Origin: an uncultured Bacteroidota bacterium
Lineage (GTDB): Bacteria > Bacteroidota > Bacteroidia > Flavobacteriales > Flavobacteriaceae
Length of the DNA stretch: 7,886 nucleotides
Assembly (NCBI GenBank): GCA_903837025.1
Contig: CAILTC010000351.1
Span: 1-7,886, forward strand
Reading direction: 5' to 3'
Part shown: one piece after another, positions 5,106-7,886 of the stretch
How the letters are laid out: every line of letters starts with the position of its first letter
Position numbering within the stretch: position 1 is the stretch's first letter
Translations under genes and position numbers: made by a program
The notes under the pieces: model-generated
Database searches by the model: none
Told to the model about the DNA's origin: nothing
What the model saw: the letters and a program-made list of their open reading frames with translations, nothing else

Positions 5106-6011
5106 TCAAAACTCAAATGATTTCCCATCATCCGCTAAAATTACATTCGGAAAAATCGATTCAGCTTGTTCTTTGAAGAGTTCAATATTTTCGTATCGTG
5201 TTGAATAATGTCCTAAAATTAATTGTTTTACGTTGGCTTTCAAAGCAATAGTTGCGGCTTCTTTTGCAGTCGAATGCAATGTTTTTCCTGCTAAAGTTTC
5301 CTCTGACTCTAGAAAAGTTGCTTCGTGATACAAAACATCAACTTCGTTTATAATTGGAATAATACTTTCATCATAAGCTGTATCTGAACAAAAAGCATAA
5401 CGCATCGGCGGTACCGGATCGAATGTTAATTGGGCGTTTTCAATCACTCGTCCATCTTCTAAAGTGATGTCTTTTCCGTTCTTAATGTTTTGATAATAAC
5501 ACGTATCGATTTCATAGTTTTGAACGGCATTTATATCTAATTTCCGCTCTCTAATTTTTTCTTGAAACAGAAAACCATTGGTGTAAACCCGATGTTTTAA
5601 AGGAATTGTTTTCACAATTACTTTATCATCTTCAAAAATAATTTCACTTTCTTTAGATTCTAATTCATGAAAAAATAAACCATAACTGGTCCAAGAATTC
5701 GATAATCGCAATTGCAAATTGATTATTTCCTTGATTCCTTTTGGACCATAAATATGTAAATCGGTAGTTCGATTGAGCAACGCAAAAGTAGAAACCAAAC
5801 CGACTAGGCCAAAAAAATGATCTCCATGCAAATGCGAAATAAAAACATGGTTGATTTTCGAAAACCGAATCTTGTTTTTGCGCAACTGCACCTGCGTTCC
5901 TTCCCCGCAATCGATTAGAAACAGTCTATTTCTGATTTCTAAAACCTGTGAAGTTGGATTAGTGAATGTTCGGGGAGTTGCTGCATAACAGCCAAGTATG
6001 GTTAAATTCAA
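5106..6011 (-). CDS. rnz: Ribonuclease Z
   Basis: Metallo-beta-lactamase-fold endonuclease that removes 3' trailers from tRNA precursors, acting in the cytosol with two zinc ions. The 301 residues match the short bacterial form. Metal ligands are visible: HLHGDH (60-65, the HxHxDH motif), H140 in PLKHRV, D210 in CSDTAYD, with YHEATF (228-233), LHSTA (245-249) and H268 in LGHYSTRY typical of this family. The N-terminus MNLTILGCYAATPRTFTNPT is the normal start, preceding the SQVLEI segment and DCGEGTQVQLR. Residues 150-190 correspond to the flexible arm that grips tRNA. The gene follows the STAS-like gene on the same strand after 96 bases, a gap that holds short direct repeats. Co-transcription with the pyr genes is possible but unproven. 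Confidence 0.96.
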   Translation of the reverse strand: MNLTILGCYAATPRTFTNPTSQVLEIRNRLFLIDCGEGTQVQLRKNKIRFSKINHVFISHLHGDHFFGLVGLVSTFALLNRTTDLHIYGPKGIKEIINLQLRLSNSWTSYGLFFHELESKESEIIFEDDKVIVKTIPLKHRVYTNGFLFQEKIRERKLDINAVQNYEIDTCYYQNIKNGKDITLEDGRVIENAQLTFDPVPPMRYAFCSDTAYDESIIPIINEVDVLYHEATFLESEETLAGKTLHSTAKEAATIALKANVKQLILGHYSTRYENIELFKEQAESIFPNVILADDGKSFEF

Positions 6012-6020
6012 TTTTAAAGT

Positions 6021-6095
6021 TTATTCGGTTAATCGGTGAGTTGGTTAATCGCAAAGTTGTGCTATTACATTCGATTAAACAATTAAACGAATCAA
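6021..6095. repeat. Short degenerate repeats based on TTAATCG
   Basis: GGTTAATCG occurs twice, 16 bases apart (6027-6035 and 6043-6051), and CGATTAAAC with ATTAAACGAATC follows in inverted sense (about 6071-6093). Read on the minus strand this gives CGATTAACCAACTCACCGAT and TTAACCGA. It looks like a decayed short-tandem tract in the gap between the STAS-like gene and rnz. An operator is possible but nothing else supports it. Confidence 0.4.
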
Positions 6096-6107
6096 CAATT
6101 CATCTTT

Positions 6108-6440
6108 TTAAAAACCCAAATCACGTTCAATTTCTTCCATTTCGATAATATCATGGGCTTCAATAATGGATCTAACAACGGCTAATTGATCTGAAACAGC
6201 ATTGTGATCTAAGTCTGAAGTTGCTATTACAAATGATTTTTTTGCTTTTTTATGCATTTTCGAAAGCGGCAAAAAACTATTAATTGCTGCTACCGAAAGG
6301 TTTTTATATGCCCGAATATCAATGATTATATTCTGCTTTTCGAATGTTTTATACTCATGTGTCACTTTCGTTAAAAATGAAGTTAAATCACCTTGAGTGT
6401 CTTTGATACAAACAGTATGTCCTTTTTGATCTACTTTCAT
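6108..6440 (-). CDS. Small STAS-like domain protein, 110 aa
   Basis: Short soluble protein with no signal peptide or membrane helix. The order of predicted elements fits a STAS (anti-sigma factor antagonist) fold: strand HTVCIKD (8-14), helix near 18-33, strand NIIIDI (37-42), helix about 49-66 (SVAAINSFLPLSKMHKKAKK), strand SFVIAT (69-74), a loop, then a strand LAVVRS and an acidic end HDIIEMEEIERDLGF (96-110). The helix after NIIIDI lacks the DSSG-type phosphorylation site of SpoIIAA-like proteins, so a partner-switching role is doubtful. From memory this protein is conserved beside rnz in flavobacteria. It lies 51 bases after pyrB and 96 before rnz, same strand. The fold call is inference; function is unknown. 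Confidence 0.8.
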   Translation of the reverse strand: MKVDQKGHTVCIKDTQGDLTSFLTKVTHEYKTFEKQNIIIDIRAYKNLSVAAINSFLPLSKMHKKAKKSFVIATSDLDHNAVSDQLAVVRSIIEAHDIIEMEEIERDLGF

Positions 6441-6491
6441 TGTACTATTAATTTTATTGCTATTGAACGAATGCTATTTGGATTAGAGAAT

Positions 6492-7418
6492 TTAATGGAT
6501 TTTTGAAGCCAATAAATAAATGACCGCCATACGGATAGCAACGCCATTTTCAACTTGATTCAAAATCACCGATTGTTTAGAATCGGCAACATCTGAAGTA
6601 ATTTCTACACCACGGTTTATAGGGCCTGGGTGCATAATTATTATTTCCTTATTGAGTGAATCGAGCAATGTTTTATCCAATCCGTATTGTTGTGCATATT
6701 CCCGTGTGGAAGGAAAAAAATTCACATCCATTCTTTCATTTTGAACCCGCAACATATTTGCTACATCGCACCATTCTAATGCTTTACGTAAATTAGGCTC
6801 TACTTTTACTCCAAGTGATTCTATATGACGTGGAATGAGTGTTTTTGGTCCACAAACCTTAACTTCGGCACCCTGCATTTGCAAAGCATATATATTCGAA
6901 AGCGCTACACGTGAGTGCAAAATATCTCCAACAATAACTACTTTTTTACCTGCTACATCACCCAATTTTTCTCGGATAGAATAACTGTCTAACAAAGCTT
7001 GTGTGGGATGTTCGTGTGCCCCATCACCGGCATTTACGATACTGGCTTTTACATTTTGCGACAAGAAATGAGCCGCTCCAGGATTAGAATGTCGCATCAC
7101 CACCATATCTACTTTCATCGAAAGAATATTATTTACGGTATCGATTAGTGTTTCTCCTTTTTTTACCGAAGATTGTGCTGCCGAAAAACTAATTACATCT
7201 GCTGACAAACGTTTTTGTGCTAATTCGAAAGAAAGTTTGGTTCTTGTACTGTTTTCAAAAAAAATATTAGCAATCGTAATATCTCTAAGAGATGGCACTT
7301 TTTTTATGGGACGATTGATAACCTCCTTAAAATGGTCGGCAGTTTCAAAAATAAGGTCAATATCTTTCTTGTTGATATACTTTATACCCAATAAATGATT
7401 TACACTTAACTCGCTCAT
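6492..7418 (-). CDS. pyrB: Aspartate carbamoyltransferase, catalytic chain
   Basis: Joins carbamoyl phosphate and L-aspartate to give N-carbamoyl-L-aspartate, the first committed step of pyrimidine synthesis in the cytosol. The 308 residues are the normal length. The carbamoyl-phosphate site is clear: FFENSTRTK (53-61), SSVKKGET (83-90), R109-H110, and HPTQALLD (137-144). The aspartate domain shows SRVALSN (169-175), LRVQNERM (223-230) and HPGPINRGVEI (263-273). The start ATG lies five bases after the pyrR stop codon, so the two genes form one transcript and are probably translationally coupled. No regulatory-chain gene (pyrI) follows; the next gene encodes the STAS-like protein. The enzyme may therefore lack nucleotide feedback through PyrI, unless pyrI lies elsewhere. 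Confidence 0.97.
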   Translation of the reverse strand: MSELSVNHLLGIKYINKKDIDLIFETADHFKEVINRPIKKVPSLRDITIANIFFENSTRTKLSFELAQKRLSADVISFSAAQSSVKKGETLIDTVNNILSMKVDMVVMRHSNPGAAHFLSQNVKASIVNAGDGAHEHPTQALLDSYSIREKLGDVAGKKVVIVGDILHSRVALSNIYALQMQGAEVKVCGPKTLIPRHIESLGVKVEPNLRKALEWCDVANMLRVQNERMDVNFFPSTREYAQQYGLDKTLLDSLNKEIIIMHPGPINRGVEITSDVADSKQSVILNQVENGVAIRMAVIYLLASKIH

Positions 7419-7423
7419 TTTTA

Positions 7424-7886
7424 TTACTTATTATTTATTAAATAAACGGCGTCTTCACCGTCTTGTTCTTTCCAGCATACTAATACTTTTTCGTCGTTGA
7501 TCGCATCTACTTGACGACCTCTATAATCAGGTTGAATCGGTAAATGACGGCTAAATCGACGATCAATGAGAACCAATAATTCTATTTCCGATGGTCTTCC
7601 AAAGGATTGAATAGCTGTTAATGCGGATCGAATGCTTCGGCCTGTATATAAAACATCGTCTATAAAAACCACTTTCTTGTTTTCGACAATTACATCTATT
7701 TGCGTTTTGTTAGCTTCTAATGGCTTGTTGGTTCTACGGAAATCGTCTCTGAAGAAGGTAATATCCAAATAACCTAAAGCAATTTTTGGAATCCCATATT
7801 CTTTTTCTAACAAATCCTTTAATCGCTCCGCCAAAAAAGTGCCTCGAGGCTGAATTCCGACCAAAATAGTATCCGAAAAATCAAGA
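7424..7886 (-). CDS. pyrR: PyrR, pyrimidine operon regulator / uracil phosphoribosyltransferase, 5' end missing
   Basis: Phosphoribosyltransferase-fold protein that in other bacteria binds pyr mRNA when UMP is high, and that also converts uracil and PRPP to UMP. The window holds the last 153 residues. The frame is open to the right edge (LDFSDTILVGIQPRG), so the true start lies beyond 7886; the TTG at 7864 is internal, since the residues before it fit the PyrR N-terminal region. About 25 residues are missing. The PRPP-binding loop VVFIDDVLYTGRS is coded at about 7634-7672, after DITFFRDDFRR. The RRFSRHLPIQPDYRGRQVD segment and the end VLVCWKEQDGEDAVYLINNK are typical. It is the gene directly before pyrB. 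Any PyrR-responsive leader would lie outside the window. Confidence 0.95.
   Translation of the reverse strand, partial: LDFSDTILVGIQPRGTFLAERLKDLLEKEYGIPKIALGYLDITFFRDDFRRTNKPLEANKTQIDVIVENKKVVFIDDVLYTGRSIRSALTAIQSFGRPSEIELLVLIDRRFSRHLPIQPDYRGRQVDAINDEKVLVCWKEQDGEDAVYLINNK

Overview
The window looks like a chromosomal segment from a Flavobacterium-like member of the Bacteroidetes (Flavobacteriia). The DNA is AT-rich. Several start sites are preceded by the Bacteroidetes promoter pattern (TTTG, about 20 bases, TAnnTTTG) and none by a clear Shine-Dalgarno sequence. The core proteins (ribosomal protein S1, PdxH, RNase Z, PyrB, PyrR) read as flavobacterial orthologues. This assignment rests on recalled family features, not on a search.

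Layout, left to right. The minus strand carries the first about 405 codons of rpsA (1-1216, cut by the window edge), with its own promoter and a leader of about 114 nt. Upstream of that promoter lies a structured intergenic element (about 1391-1541) resembling a dispersed element I recall from flavobacterial genomes. Next come two very short plus-strand genes in tandem (1823-2002 and 2003-2179) for predicted small membrane proteins. Then follow a REP-like palindrome and an intrinsic terminator that ends the minus-strand nupG-type nucleoside transporter gene (2369-3622).

The most interesting stretch is the 600-base gap between nupG and pdxH. It holds a consensus-like minus-strand promoter (4086-4118), four copies of a small stem-loop whose loop reads CCCCA or CCCCAAA on that strand, arranged as a 141-142 base duplicated pair, and a strong minus-strand terminator (3716-3749). 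Together these predict a free-standing RNA of about 365 nt that I do not recognise.

The right half is minus strand. pyrR (partial, cut by the right edge) and pyrB are five bases apart and belong to pyrimidine synthesis and its control. A small STAS-like protein and RNase Z follow in the same direction. A 74-base MITE-like inverted repeat separates rnz from pdxH (vitamin B6 salvage). No transposase, phage, CRISPR, tRNA or rRNA gene was seen; this is mostly housekeeping DNA with unusually rich non-coding content between genes.
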